40,382 nucleotides of DNA from a virus (IMGVR_UViG_3300006803_002763:1-40382), one strand, 5' to 3'; shown: positions 1-8,956, numbered from the stretch's first letter. Numbers and translations: made by a program. Notes: generated by a model not told the origin, from the sequence alone.

Positions 1-51
1 CGCCAACTTGGTGTTTCCCGAAATACTGTCTACTCCCATGTCACGAATTAG
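1..51 (+). CDS. 3' end of a possible HTH (LuxR-like) gene, cut by the window edge
   Basis: Frame 1 reads 16 residues (RQLGVSRNTVYSHVTN) and then a TAG. The LGVSRNTVYSH stretch resembles the recognition helix of LuxR/GerE-type helix-turn-helix proteins. The following frame (RIRNTEVV, then TGA at 68-70) also looks like the continuation of such a helix, so the gene may be frameshifted or truncated here, for example at the prophage boundary. With only 16 codons visible this is a weak call. From 71 to 235 I see no convincing gene. Confidence 0.25.
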   Translation, partial: RQLGVSRNTVYSHVTN

Positions 52-235
52 GAACACCGAAGTCGTATGAAAGATCCTAGAGCCGACGTTGGTTTGGATC
101 ACTTGAATGGCAACTAAGTCCGCATCTCGGTTGTTCGTGCAGGGTGCAGCGAAGGTCCGGTGTCCGCCCTTCACGTCTGTCATGCGGCCGTTAAGACGTG
201 TTGGACCTCCAGCAATGTATGGCCCGCGCGGTGCT

Positions 236-481
236 TCACCGGCACGCCCGCGCCTGGTCGCGCAATACGGCATAATCGCTGAGCATCCTGATCACGACCG
301 CACCTTCTGGCAGCGCTTCGATCTCGGCTGCAGCAACGTCTTGATCCGCCACGCTGTATTCCACCACGGGTGGGCAAGTTGGCCGTGGGTCAAAATTGCC
401 CATCGCGCATGCGCTGAGCCAAAGCATCGCGATCAGCGGGGCGGCGGCTGGCAGCGTCCAGCATCTGGCGTTGGACTTCAT
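236..481 (-). CDS. Outer-membrane spanin-like lipoprotein (Rz1-like)
   Basis: This predicted 81-residue lipoprotein has a hydrophobic signal (about residues 10-24) ending in the lipobox LSAC, with Cys25 as the lipid site. The mature part is short, acidic and proline-containing. The ATG at 481 was chosen over the upstream in-frame start because GGAGAG lies about six bases before it and because it places the signal peptide at the N-terminus. The gene begins inside the upstream gene (390-641) in another frame, the classic Rz/Rz1 arrangement. Outer spanins are lipoproteins that pair with an inner-membrane coiled-coil spanin to fuse the two membranes at the end of lysis. Function is inferred from lipobox, size, overlap and position after endolysin; there is no direct family match I can name. 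Confidence 0.6.
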   Translation of the reverse strand: MKSNARCWTLPAAAPLIAMLWLSACAMGNFDPRPTCPPVVEYSVADQDVAAAEIEALPEGAVVIRMLSDYAVLRDQARACR

Positions 482-641
482 GGGTTCTCTCCGATGTTGA
501 AAGTCGCTCGGCCAGCCGCCCGGCGCGTTCACCGGCGCGGCGGAGGTTCAGCAGGAACAAGGCGATGGTGAGGGCGGCCAGCAAAAGGCCCAACGCTTTG
601 CGCGCTGGGCCGCTGGCGAGGCTTGCGGTGATCCAACTCAT
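390..641 (-). CDS. Inner-membrane spanin-like protein (Rz-like)
   Basis: 83 residues. One transmembrane segment (about residues 13-31, LGLLLAALTIALFLLNL) is followed by a charged, coiled-coil-prone region rich in Arg and Glu. Topology fits an inner spanin with a single N-terminal anchor and a periplasmic coil, though it is shorter than lambda Rz. Its ATG at 641 overlaps the TAA of the endolysin gene by one base, so the two are translationally coupled. The lipoprotein gene 236-481 is nested in its 3' half in a different frame. A second holin-type role cannot be excluded from sequence alone. Confidence 0.55.
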   Translation of the reverse strand: MSWITASLASGPARKALGLLLAALTIALFLLNLRRAGERAGRLAERLSTSERTHEVQRQMLDAASRRPADRDALAQRMRDGQF

Positions 642-1315
642 TAGCGCTGGCCCCGTTTCCAGTCATCGATCCGGGCGTGGATGGAGACGGCGATGCCTAT
701 CAGTGCCACTGCGATGAACACCCAGCGCAGGGTATCGAGATAGGGCACCAGGGGCAGGATGGCTGTTTGGGTTTCCGCAAGTACGTCTTGCACCACTTCA
801 ACACCGGCGGCGCCGACCGTGGCGATGCCTGCGGCCCCGCCGCCTTTCAGGGTGCGGCTGTCGGCGAGCACCTCACGAGCTGGCTGGGTTTCCGGCACAA
901 AGGGCGTGGCGCGGGGAGCGAAGGGTTCGCCCCAGCTGCGTGCGGGGCCGAGGTCGATGTGCATGAAGCTCGAGCGGGGATAGGTGCCGAAGCCGAGGAA
1001 ACCGACAGCGCGGGCGGCTTCGGCGAACGCCACCGGATCGTGGTTCGACATGGCGATATCAAATGCCGTGCCCTGCATGTGCTTGGAGGCCGGGGCCCCG
1101 CCGACGGCGCGGTTGTGGCTGGGGCTGCGATAGCCCGACCGAACGATCAGCGGCTTGCCGAGACGGTTGCGCAGGGATTGCAGCTTATCCATCGCTTCGG
1201 TGTTGATCTTGATCGCCCCGGTGCCGCGGCAGGCGATCTCGGCCGGGGAAAAGCTGGACCAGCGCCACGCGCTTTCGGGTACATCGCGGAAATGGGCATA
1301 GGTCGTGGTCGGCAT
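641..1315 (-). CDS. M15-family peptidase endolysin with C-terminal membrane anchor
   Basis: 224 residues. The N-terminal 130 residues match the Peptidase_M15_3 family (D-Ala-D-Ala carboxypeptidase/L,D-endopeptidase fold). The zinc-site motif SKHMQGTAFDIA gives His79 and Asp86, and HIDLG gives His119; Arg/Tyr of RSGYRSPSHN precede them. Such enzymes cut peptidoglycan stem peptides and serve as phage lysins. The C-terminus has a membrane segment (about residues 197-214, WVFIAVALIGIAVSI), so the enzyme may be membrane-tethered. The start at 1315 is preferred because GGAG lies about eight bases upstream; an ATG at 1336 sits inside a terminator-like hairpin without a ribosome site. It is followed directly by the spanin pair. 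Confidence 0.85.
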   Translation of the reverse strand: MPTTTYAHFRDVPESAWRWSSFSPAEIACRGTGAIKINTEAMDKLQSLRNRLGKPLIVRSGYRSPSHNRAVGGAPASKHMQGTAFDIAMSNHDPVAFAEAARAVGFLGFGTYPRSSFMHIDLGPARSWGEPFAPRATPFVPETQPAREVLADSRTLKGGGAAGIATVGAAGVEVVQDVLAETQTAILPLVPYLDTLRWVFIAVALIGIAVSIHARIDDWKRGQR

Positions 1316-1334
1316 GATGGGTCTCCAGAAATGC

Positions 1335-1356
1335 AAAACCCGCCTCTGGGGCGGGT
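1335..1356 (-). terminator. Intrinsic terminator between holin-like gene and endolysin
   Basis: Read on the minus strand, ACCCGCC, a five-base loop and GGCGGGT form a perfect 7-bp G+C-rich stem followed by a short T run (TTTTGCATTT). It lies between the end of the holin-like gene (1391) and the endolysin start (1315). It could terminate or attenuate late transcription before the lysis genes. Confidence 0.5.
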
Positions 1357-1390
1357 GGGGAACAGGTTCAGTGGTGGTCTTGGGGGATCG

Positions 1391-1699
1391 TCAGTCGGTG
1401 CGGCCGCGCTGGAACGCCTCGAACATCAGATCGCGCATCGCGCGGATGTCTGTCTCGATGCGCTCCAGCCGGTCGGCGTCGCCTTTGCGGTCTTCAGCGC
1501 GCTGGCGGTCCACGCGGTCACGCTCGGCCAGCAACTCCCGGTCCAGCCGGACAAGCATCGCGTCATTGGTGAAAGCGCGGCGCGTGACGGCGGCCAGGAG
1601 CGCGATGAAGCCGCCGATCAGTGCGGTGATGGCGGCGGTCAATCCGTTGTCGCGGAAGGCCGCGCCGACCTCCTGCAACAGGGTGGTTCGTTCTGTCAT
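1391..1699 (-). CDS. Putative holin / small membrane protein with coiled coil
   Basis: 102 residues from the ATG at 1699, which has GAGGGA seven bases upstream; the longer reading frame begins with a TTG lacking a ribosome site. A single transmembrane helix (about residues 15-37, LTAAITALIGGFIALLAAV) is followed by a highly charged helix rich in Arg, Asp and Glu that should form a coiled coil. The position between tail fibre and M15 endolysin is typical for a holin in alphaproteobacterial prophages. The single-TM topology with a long cytoplasmic or periplasmic coil could also suit a holin accessory protein. Function is inferred from location and topology only. Confidence 0.5.
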   Translation of the reverse strand: MTERTTLLQEVGAAFRDNGLTAAITALIGGFIALLAAVTRRAFTNDAMLVRLDRELLAERDRVDRQRAEDRKGDADRLERIETDIRAMRDLMFEAFQRGRTD

Positions 1700-1710
1700 G
1701 ATGATATCCC

Positions 1711-3636
1711 TCAATAATCCGTCTCGACGTAGACGCCGGAGCAGTCGTAGGCGACGGCGGCCGCCGTCGCGCCGTTATTCATGTAATTGCGCGGGCTCAG
1801 AAGCTGGGTGGCGGCGGGCATGTCACTGGTGACGGTAAACTCGGCGGCCGCGCCGCTGACCTCCTCGACCACCCGCACGCCGATGTCTGATCCGTTCGGG
1901 GCTGCTGCGATGTAGAGCGTCAGAACGTTGGTCAGGCTGTTGACCGGGAAGCTCGCGCCCAGATCGATCAGGCTCGGTGCACCGGTGCCATCGTTATGCA
2001 CCAGCTGCCAGTTGGTGTGGGTGCCGCGCTGGAAGCCGATCCCGATGCAGTTGGCCGTTGCGGCTAACGTCAGCGTGGTGGCCAGTGCCGCAGTCGACCC
2101 ATAGAGCCCGAAAAAGCCCATGCCGGTGGCCTGCAGCGCGGTCAGCGAGAGGCGGTTGACGTAGTTCCACCCGCCCAAGCCATCGGCATTGCCACGCCAG
2201 CAGACCCAGCCTGCGGAGCGTTCTTCGGCCACCGCGTCAGCCGTTGCTGCACTGGTCACGCGCCAACGGCGCATGCTGGTGGAGAGGTTGGTGGTCGCCA
2301 GCGTCGGTGTAGCCACGGTGCCGACTGCCGTGCGCGGCATGCCATTGGTGTTGACCGTTGTGCCGGTCGAGGGCGCCCAAGTCGCGATCCGGTTGACCCC
2401 GAAATGCGGTTGCAGAGGAAAGAACCGCCCCGAGGGCCGCTGCACATCCAGCCACCCGGCCCCTGCGCGGTCACGGGCATAAACGGCAAGCTTTCCCGCA
2501 GGCGGAGGGTCCGGGGCGGCGGGTAGGGCGGGGATCACCAATGGTTCGGGCAGTTCAACCCGGCCCGAGGTCCGGTCGATCCGGATCGCATCAAAGAAGG
2601 TCGATCCGTTCGGGCTGACCTTGAAACTGAAATCGTCGTTGCCGAGAAGGCCGATCAGCGCCCGCGCCGAAAACCCGGTCTTGAAGGCGAAGGCCGCATC
2701 ATTCCCGGCGGCGGCCTTGTTGACGGTGGCCTCGATCCCGGCACCGGCGTTGTTCAGCAGCACCGCAGGGGTATTCATCGACAAACGGTTGTAGCTGTCA
2801 GCGGTCGCCCCGCCGAGGCCCAGCAATTGCGCAGTGAGGTTTGCCTGGGGCATGCCGACCTGCGCCACGCTATTCGCGAAGGTGACTATGGGCGTGTTGA
2901 TCACCGTGGTGCCGCCTGCCCCCGCAATCGCGGACCCGACATTTACCACGGTCGTGGACCCACTCGCACCGCCAGTGCCGAGGTTCAAGGTTTTGGTGAC
3001 GCCGGTCGTCGTGGCTCCTGTGCCCATGCCGTAGGTGGCGGTTGTCGTCGCCGTGCCGATCGATGCGCTGGCCGCCGAGATTGTGACGGTGCCCGACACC
3101 GTCAGTGTGCCGGAGAAGGTCTTGTTGCCGCTGAACGTCTGGGTGCCAGCGAGGATCGCCAGTTCCGACGAGGTGTTCGGCAGCGTGAAGGTGCGGGTTG
3201 TCCCGGTGCTGATCCCCGACAGCGAGAATGTCGCCCGCTTTGTCGGATCGGCGGTGTTTACGAGGCTGAAGACGCTGTCAGGAACATCCACCGGTTCGCC
3301 AACCGGATCCCAGGCGCTGCCGTTCCAGACCAGAAACATCTGTTCTGCCGCGATCCATGCCAGCCAGCCCGGGCGCGGCACCAGCTGCATCCAGACGCCA
3401 TCGACCCAGAAGGCCACGTTCAAGTCCCAGCCAGCCCACAGACCTGTCGCCCCAGACGCCACAATATGCCGGTCGCCGTCGGTCGGGCTGGCAGATGGGG
3501 CGGTGCGCGTGCGGTCCAGCACTGACAGCTGCACCATGGCGTCCAGCAGGCGCAGCGCCTCGTTGTGGGTGACATGCTTTTGCGCCTGCGATGCCAGGAT
3601 ATAGGGCAGCAGGAGGTGGGTGGTTAAATCGGACAT
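1711..3636 (-). CDS. Tail fibre/appendage protein, DUF2793 N-terminus
   Basis: 641 residues. The first roughly 110 residues match DUF2793, found at the N-terminus of phage tail fibres and related rhizobial and rhodobacterial proteins (LLPYILASQAQKHVTHNEAL; LWAGWDLNVAFWVDGVWM). The middle (about 120-260) is a Gly/Thr/Ser-rich repetitive region suggestive of a beta-structured trimeric fibre shaft. The C-terminal 200 residues form an unassigned globular domain, probably for receptor binding. It lies directly downstream of the GTA-like host-specificity protein, where the receptor-binding fibre is expected. Confidence 0.8.
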   Translation of the reverse strand: MSDLTTHLLLPYILASQAQKHVTHNEALRLLDAMVQLSVLDRTRTAPSASPTDGDRHIVASGATGLWAGWDLNVAFWVDGVWMQLVPRPGWLAWIAAEQMFLVWNGSAWDPVGEPVDVPDSVFSLVNTADPTKRATFSLSGISTGTTRTFTLPNTSSELAILAGTQTFSGNKTFSGTLTVSGTVTISAASASIGTATTTATYGMGTGATTTGVTKTLNLGTGGASGSTTVVNVGSAIAGAGGTTVINTPIVTFANSVAQVGMPQANLTAQLLGLGGATADSYNRLSMNTPAVLLNNAGAGIEATVNKAAAGNDAAFAFKTGFSARALIGLLGNDDFSFKVSPNGSTFFDAIRIDRTSGRVELPEPLVIPALPAAPDPPPAGKLAVYARDRAGAGWLDVQRPSGRFFPLQPHFGVNRIATWAPSTGTTVNTNGMPRTAVGTVATPTLATTNLSTSMRRWRVTSAATADAVAEERSAGWVCWRGNADGLGGWNYVNRLSLTALQATGMGFFGLYGSTAALATTLTLAATANCIGIGFQRGTHTNWQLVHNDGTGAPSLIDLGASFPVNSLTNVLTLYIAAAPNGSDIGVRVVEEVSGAAAEFTVTSDMPAATQLLSPRNYMNNGATAAAVAYDCSGVYVETDY

Positions 3637-3646
3637 GATTCTGCTT

Positions 3647-6600
3647 TCAGAAGGTTAGCGTGACGGGTCGCCCAGCGCCTCGGCCGATCAGTGCCGAGAG
3701 CTGGTAGATGCGGATTGCAAGAGATTGGCCGGGACCGAGGGGCGCGCCCCAGTCGGCGGTCTGCTGGGCGGCGGTGTAGAGGACACTGGTCGTGGCAGTC
3801 GTCAAGGATCGCTTGACAACTGACCCGTCCAGAATGTCGAGCGCGTAAGCTTCAAAGTCCTCGGCCAAGGGCACATCGCCCGCGCCCCAGGTGTCGGCGG
3901 AAAGGGATCGCGACCGACGCGTCCATCGGATCGTCAGATCGCCCGCGCTGCGGGCGGTGCGCCACGGCTGTTCGACATGTGCGACCGAAAACGGCCGCAG
4001 CCCAGCGCCCTCGGGCGTGAAGGTTGCGGCAACAAAGGTCTCGTCACTGACCGGCTTGGAAGCTGGGCCGATACGCCAGTTCCATGGCAGACCCAGATCG
4101 GCCTCGCTGATGGGCAACGGTGCCACGGTTGTGTCGAGAACAACGACGCGGGCGCCGCTTGCCACCATTCCAGCGACCGCGCCTTCCGTGCCGCGCTGGC
4201 CACGCAGCAATCGGGTCAGCTGATAGCGCCCCGGTGCGATAAGTTCTGCAACGCCTGCTTGGACGATCTCCCACTGCCCTGCGCCGGTCTCGACGGCCAG
4301 CGCATTGGCCCCACCCAGCAAGGTGATGTCCGTGACGCTTTCCAGCGTGCCGGAATAGAGATCGACCACCAGCGCATTGCCCAGATCGAACCGCGACACC
4401 GGCCCGGCAAAGAAGTCGGCCGCCAACACGCCCATGCGCGCTCGCGAGCTGAAGGTGGTCAGCAGGGCAAATCCGTCTGTCGCGGCGCTGCGATAGACGG
4501 CGATTTCACCCGGCCATGGCTTTGCATGGGCCGCGACAAAGGGCCGGTGCGCAGGCTGATCCTCGCGCAGCTGCGGCAAGTCCATTAGCACGATGTCTGG
4601 TGCGCCGAACACGGTCGGGGTCGACAAGGACGCCGGTCGAGGCTCTCCGGGCGGGAGGTCGTAGACCGCTCGATCCTGGCGCACGGCGTCAATGCTGCGC
4701 AGGTCGGAGTCGGCGATGGAGACGAGGCGCATTTCCGTAAGGCGGCCATCGTGGTCGAGCAGGATCACATCGCAGGGATCCAGCGCCAGCCGTGATGGCG
4801 GCAGACGAAACACCGCGCTTTCGCGGCCCACCCATGCCTCCATTAGCGCGCGGCGGCAGCGGCGTTCTGCCTCCTCGGGCGGGATCACCATCGGGAAGGC
4901 CTCGGATGCGATCCGGGTTGTGTCGACGGTGATGCGCCGGGCTTCGACCTGTGCTGCGTCATAATCCTCGTCGGCGCGGGCAACCTGCCATTTCAGGGCC
5001 TGCGGCAGTTCGGTTTCCTGCGCCCGGGTCAGTTCCATCACGTCGCCTTGCGCAGATGATGGTGCCACCATGCTGTCAGGGGTGACGATGGCGCTGGCGA
5101 TCCGGCCGCGCATCAGGAACTTGATGCGGCCTTCACTCTCGACGGCATCCAAGCCGAAGTGCCGAGCCAGCGTCGAGATCGAGGCACGCGGGGCTTCCAG
5201 TGCCGAGATCACATAGCCTTCAACGGCACCCCAAAGGCCGGAGACGTCGATCTGGTCTTCCGGCATTCCTGCGCGCAGGCAAAGGTGGCGCACAAGGGCC
5301 GCCAGTGACACAGCACCCAGCCGCCCGGTCAGCCAGTGGCCCAATCGCCAGTTCGGGCCATCGGTCCAGACATCGGTCAGCCCGGGGAAGAACGGATAGG
5401 GGCGCGCATCCCATGTCCAAGCGGCGCATTCGGGCACATGCACCATCTGGTTGCCATAGACCGATGACACCGGATTGTTCGCCGCAGCACCCCAGAATAG
5501 ATAGGTCGCTTCCAGATAGGCCCGCTGGATCGCATCGTCGCGCCAGCCGCGCGAGAAATACGGCGTGAAGCTCTCTGAAGACTTCGGGTCGAAGAAGACG
5601 TTCGGCTGGTTGGTGCCACGATCAATCGCCGGGCAGCCCAGTTCGGTAAACCAGATCGGCTTTGACTGCGGCACCCATGCCGTCGGCATCGCGCTCTCCA
5701 CGCCTCCCGGCCTGTTGAAATGCGGGTTTTGCCACCATGCGCGCAGATCCTTGAAGCGGAAGACCCACGGTTTTGCCGCCGCGCCATCCATGATCGGCGT
5801 ACGGTTTTGCGCGGTTCGATCAAGGGCGATGGCATAGAACCAGTCGAAGCCTTCCCCGCCGGTGATGTTCGATTGAAGATAGTCCCGGTCGTAGATCGCA
5901 GGCGCCAGCGCCGCGTCGGCATGGTCAAACCCGTCTCGCCAGTCTGACAGAGGCATGTAGTTGTCGATGCCGATGAGATCGATGTTGGCATCGGACCACA
6001 GGGGATCGAGATGGAAGAAGACGTCTCCCGAGCCATCGGCAGGGTGATGGCCGAAATACTCCGACCAATCGGACGCGTAGCCGATCTTGGGCCCAGCGCC
6101 GAGGATCGTTCGGACATCGGCGGCAAGAGCCTTGAAGGCCGTGACGGCGGGATAGGTGCTGCCACCCGAGCGGATCGTGGTCAGACCGGGCATCTCCGAA
6201 CCGATCAGGAAGGCGTCGACGCCCCCGGCCGCTTTGCAGAGATGCGCATAGTGCAGGATCATCCGGCGCAAGCCCCATTCCCCGATAGGGCCGGTCCAGT
6301 CGACGGTTTCGCCGGAAACGGTAAAGTTGGCGGGCGCGGCTGTGCCAAACAGCGCCGCGACCTGCGTGGCAGCGGTCGCGGTCTTGTCCACCGACCCGGA
6401 AAAGCCCGCTGCCGGGGAACAGGTGATACGCCCGCGCCAGGGGAAGGTCGGCTGGCCCGAGGTGGAGGCATTGGCGCTGTAGGGGTTCGGCTTGGTATTG
6501 CCCGGCGGGACGTCCATCAGGATGAAGGGATAGAAGGTTACGCGCAGTCCGCGATCTTTCATCTCTTGGATCGCCTGCACCACCGCGAAGTCGGCAGGCG

Positions 6601-7618
6601 TGCCGCCATAGACCGGCCGGTTCTCTGCATCGCGGCTTACCAGAAACGCATCCGCGCGTGCGACACCGTTCACGGACCAGGGGGATGGCGTGGTGGTCTT
6701 GGCCGCCACCTCGACGCCCGGCCGCACCTTGCAGTTCCCCGCGCGCAGATCATCCCCAAACCAGGCCACCACAAGACTGACGCTTTCCACGGCAGGGGCC
6801 AAGGATTGCAGCCGATCCAGCGCCACCACCATGTCGGCAGTGTCGGTAATTGCGTTCAGGTTCTCGGCAACGGTCGCACCACCAGCGCCAGCGGTCTTCT
6901 TGACCGGTGCAGTCGCATAGGTGAATTCGCCTGATGCCGGGATCATCGTCACGGCCTTGACCAGCCCTTCTGCGGTGTCAGGATCCGCGAGGGGCCGGAA
7001 CACCTCGAAGCTGATCTGTGGCAGGCGGTTGCCGAATGCGCTGAGGTTCAACTCCTCGAAGACGACATAGGCGGTGCCGCGATAGGCGGGCGTGTTGGTC
7101 GCCCCCATCTTTGCCGAGATGAACGGATCGGGGGCCTGCGCCTCGTCTCCCGGGTACCAGCGCCAGGTGACGCCCGTCATGTCCATCGGCTTGCCGTCGG
7201 CCCAGACGCGGCCGATACCGGTAATTTCGCCCTCGCACAAGGCGACAGCAAAGCTGGCGTAATACAGATATTCGGTGGTGGTGACCTTTGGCCCGCTGCC
7301 CTTGCCGCCGCCTTGGCTGGTTGTGTTGACCTCTTCGCGGAAGTCCGTTGCCCAGATGATATTGCCTCCGATGCGCATCCGGCCGAACAGGCGCGGGATG
7401 ACCGCTCCTTCGGTCGAGGATGTGATGCGCAAGCTGTCCAGCCGCGCGCCCTCGATCCGTTGCGCCGGGGCGAGGGACGAGACGATCCAGTTGTCGACCA
7501 CCGACCCGATGGTGGAGCCGATGAAGCCGCCAATCGTGAAGGCGCTGACGCCGAGCAAGGTGCCCCCGATAGACCCACCGATTGCAGAGCCAACCGCGCC
7601 GAGAACTAATGTCGCCAT
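3647..7618 (-). CDS. GTA-like tail tip / host-specificity protein (TIM-barrel, phage tail 3 domain)
   Basis: 1323 residues, the usual size of rhodobacterial gene transfer agent ORFG15-type proteins and functionally analogous to lambda gpJ. A Gly-rich hydrophobic start is followed by a glycoside-hydrolase-like TIM-barrel domain (about residues 400-720; landmarks KIGYASDWSEYFGHHP, LIGIDNYMPLSDWRDG, WFTELGCPAIDRGTNQPN). Next is a phage-tail-3 type domain (about 780-1000) and a C-terminal domain ending in RGAGRPVTLTF. It forms the tail tip or baseplate hub that contacts the host envelope. It follows the NlpC/P60, DUF2163 and DUF2460 genes in the exact order seen in GTA and related siphophages. 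Peptidoglycan-hydrolase activity for the barrel is possible but not shown by the sequence. Confidence 0.9.
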   Translation of the reverse strand: MATLVLGAVGSAIGGSIGGTLLGVSAFTIGGFIGSTIGSVVDNWIVSSLAPAQRIEGARLDSLRITSSTEGAVIPRLFGRMRIGGNIIWATDFREEVNTTSQGGGKGSGPKVTTTEYLYYASFAVALCEGEITGIGRVWADGKPMDMTGVTWRWYPGDEAQAPDPFISAKMGATNTPAYRGTAYVVFEELNLSAFGNRLPQISFEVFRPLADPDTAEGLVKAVTMIPASGEFTYATAPVKKTAGAGGATVAENLNAITDTADMVVALDRLQSLAPAVESVSLVVAWFGDDLRAGNCKVRPGVEVAAKTTTPSPWSVNGVARADAFLVSRDAENRPVYGGTPADFAVVQAIQEMKDRGLRVTFYPFILMDVPPGNTKPNPYSANASTSGQPTFPWRGRITCSPAAGFSGSVDKTATAATQVAALFGTAAPANFTVSGETVDWTGPIGEWGLRRMILHYAHLCKAAGGVDAFLIGSEMPGLTTIRSGGSTYPAVTAFKALAADVRTILGAGPKIGYASDWSEYFGHHPADGSGDVFFHLDPLWSDANIDLIGIDNYMPLSDWRDGFDHADAALAPAIYDRDYLQSNITGGEGFDWFYAIALDRTAQNRTPIMDGAAAKPWVFRFKDLRAWWQNPHFNRPGGVESAMPTAWVPQSKPIWFTELGCPAIDRGTNQPNVFFDPKSSESFTPYFSRGWRDDAIQRAYLEATYLFWGAAANNPVSSVYGNQMVHVPECAAWTWDARPYPFFPGLTDVWTDGPNWRLGHWLTGRLGAVSLAALVRHLCLRAGMPEDQIDVSGLWGAVEGYVISALEAPRASISTLARHFGLDAVESEGRIKFLMRGRIASAIVTPDSMVAPSSAQGDVMELTRAQETELPQALKWQVARADEDYDAAQVEARRITVDTTRIASEAFPMVIPPEEAERRCRRALMEAWVGRESAVFRLPPSRLALDPCDVILLDHDGRLTEMRLVSIADSDLRSIDAVRQDRAVYDLPPGEPRPASLSTPTVFGAPDIVLMDLPQLREDQPAHRPFVAAHAKPWPGEIAVYRSAATDGFALLTTFSSRARMGVLAADFFAGPVSRFDLGNALVVDLYSGTLESVTDITLLGGANALAVETGAGQWEIVQAGVAELIAPGRYQLTRLLRGQRGTEGAVAGMVASGARVVVLDTTVAPLPISEADLGLPWNWRIGPASKPVSDETFVAATFTPEGAGLRPFSVAHVEQPWRTARSAGDLTIRWTRRSRSLSADTWGAGDVPLAEDFEAYALDILDGSVVKRSLTTATTSVLYTAAQQTADWGAPLGPGQSLAIRIYQLSALIGRGAGRPVTLTF

Positions 7619-7628
7619 GTGTGTGGTT

Positions 7629-8075
7629 TCAGTCTTTTGGGAACAGGAAAGCGAAAGCGATGCGTCGCCGCCAGGATGGGGTCAGCTGTTCCTCGACCAC
7701 GCCCAGCCGCTCATAGGCATGGATGAAGCGGTCAGGCGAGGTCAGGATCCCGACATGCTTGGCTATGGCGCGCGGGGCCATGCGGAACAGGACCAGCGCG
7801 CCGGGAATGACGTCCGTGGGGGCAATTTCCGACATCATCGCCCGTGCGCCTTCGGCCAGCACCTCGCGCGGCCCGGTCTGGCCCCAATCCCGGCTGTACG
7901 GTGGGATCGGAAATGGCTCGTCGCCCACCACCGCGCGCCAGACGCCGCGCGCGAGGCCAAGACAATCGCAACCGACACCGCGTAGGCTGGCTTGGTCGTG
8001 GTAGGGCGTGCCGAGCCAACTGCGGGCGGTAGCAATAACCAAGGCGGGGTCGGCCACGGCCGCGCGGCGTTTCAC
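7629..8075 (-). CDS. NlpC/P60 family tail-assembly peptidase (GTA gp14-like)
   Basis: 148 residues covering one NlpC/P60 cysteine-peptidase domain. The catalytic motif GCDCLGLARG gives Cys38, and KHVGI gives His107. Family members hydrolyse the D-Glu-meso-Dpm bond of peptidoglycan and, in phages and GTAs, sit in the tail tip to open the cell wall on entry. The start at 8075 overlaps the end of the DUF2163 gene by four bases (ATGA), indicating coupled translation. No signal peptide is seen, as expected for a virion component. Confidence 0.88.
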   Translation of the reverse strand: MKRRAAVADPALVIATARSWLGTPYHDQASLRGVGCDCLGLARGVWRAVVGDEPFPIPPYSRDWGQTGPREVLAEGARAMMSEIAPTDVIPGALVLFRMAPRAIAKHVGILTSPDRFIHAYERLGVVEEQLTPSWRRRIAFAFLFPKD

Positions 8076-8956
8076 AGCACATTTCCTTCATGGCCGCCGT
8101 CCTGGCTGGCATAGCGCAGCACGGCGTCTTGGCCGGTGATATTGGGAAAGCCCCGGAAGTTGGCGACATTCGCAAACTTGGCGCTGCAGGTAGCGATCCG
8201 CTTGTCGCAGCCTGCCCGCGCGACAAAGCTGTCGCCTTCGGCGATAGCACGCACGGGCGCTTCCAGCAGGGTCAGGCTGGCGATTGCATCAGCAATGCCA
8301 TGCGCCAAAACTTCAGTGATGCGCCCGGCATTGGCACCACTGGTCCATGTCAGTGTGCCAGAGGTGAACCAACCCGCATCAAACCCGGGCAGCCCGTAGG
8401 CCATGAACGCCCTGTCGCGCAAGAGGTCGGTGACAACGCCGGTGCCCTTGTAGATGGCGTTTTCCAAGTCGATGCCGCACCGAATATCGCCAAGTGCAGC
8501 ATCGCAACCAGCCTGGAACGTGCGACCGACAGTCTGGCCCAGCACATGCGCGAGGCTGCGCACTTCGGCGACAAATGCCATGCGCCCGCGCCGGATTTGT
8601 CCAACCGCGCCCCGGCGCAAGAGTACGCGCTGGCTGGTGTCGGCCCAGTTCACCCGCCACAGCTCCACCGCCGCATTGTCCCACCGCCCGTCGAGAATAT
8701 CGGTTTCTGTGATCCGGTCGGAGGTCAAGACGCCGGTGGCATCCTGCGCATCAACGGCCAAATCGGACCCAGCACGGATTTCCGAGGCGGCGAACCCGCT
8801 TTCGGGTTCAAACTCGGTACCATCGAAGCTGAGGGTACGGTCATGATCGGTAAAGCCCAGCGCCATGCCGTCGGCGCGGCTGATCCTCCAGCACCAAGAC
8901 AAGGTAGTGGTGCCGTCATCGAGATGGGTCTGCAGAGCCGGGGAGAGGGTTTTCAT
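8072..8956 (-). CDS. DUF2163 / BR0599-type tail protein (GTA gp13-like)
   Basis: 294 residues from the ATG at 8956; the open frame extends far upstream, but that part overlaps the DUF2460 gene in another frame and is not coding. The N-terminal half matches DUF2163 (LSWCWRISRADGMALGFTDH) and the C-terminal half matches the BR0599-type phage domain (FQAGCDAALGDIRCGIDL). Conserved cysteines in the second half are typical. In gene transfer agents the equivalent protein is a baseplate hub that may bind an iron-sulphur cluster; that role is taken from the family. It overlaps both neighbours by ATGA. Confidence 0.88.
   Translation of the reverse strand: MKTLSPALQTHLDDGTTTLSWCWRISRADGMALGFTDHDRTLSFDGTEFEPESGFAASEIRAGSDLAVDAQDATGVLTSDRITETDILDGRWDNAAVELWRVNWADTSQRVLLRRGAVGQIRRGRMAFVAEVRSLAHVLGQTVGRTFQAGCDAALGDIRCGIDLENAIYKGTGVVTDLLRDRAFMAYGLPGFDAGWFTSGTLTWTSGANAGRITEVLAHGIADAIASLTLLEAPVRAIAEGDSFVARAGCDKRIATCSAKFANVANFRGFPNITGQDAVLRYASQDGGHEGNVL

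Noticed and set aside
677-1717. Long plus-strand open frame (346 codons) opposite the endolysin
   Set aside because: It is antisense to the M15 peptidase and holin-like genes, whose motifs are clear; the translation has the His/Arg/Gly-rich look of a GC shadow frame.
1711-3636. Phase-variable repeat tract in the tail fibre gene
   Set aside because: The Gly/Thr-rich region is repetitive at the protein level but has no simple DNA repeat tract long enough for slippage.
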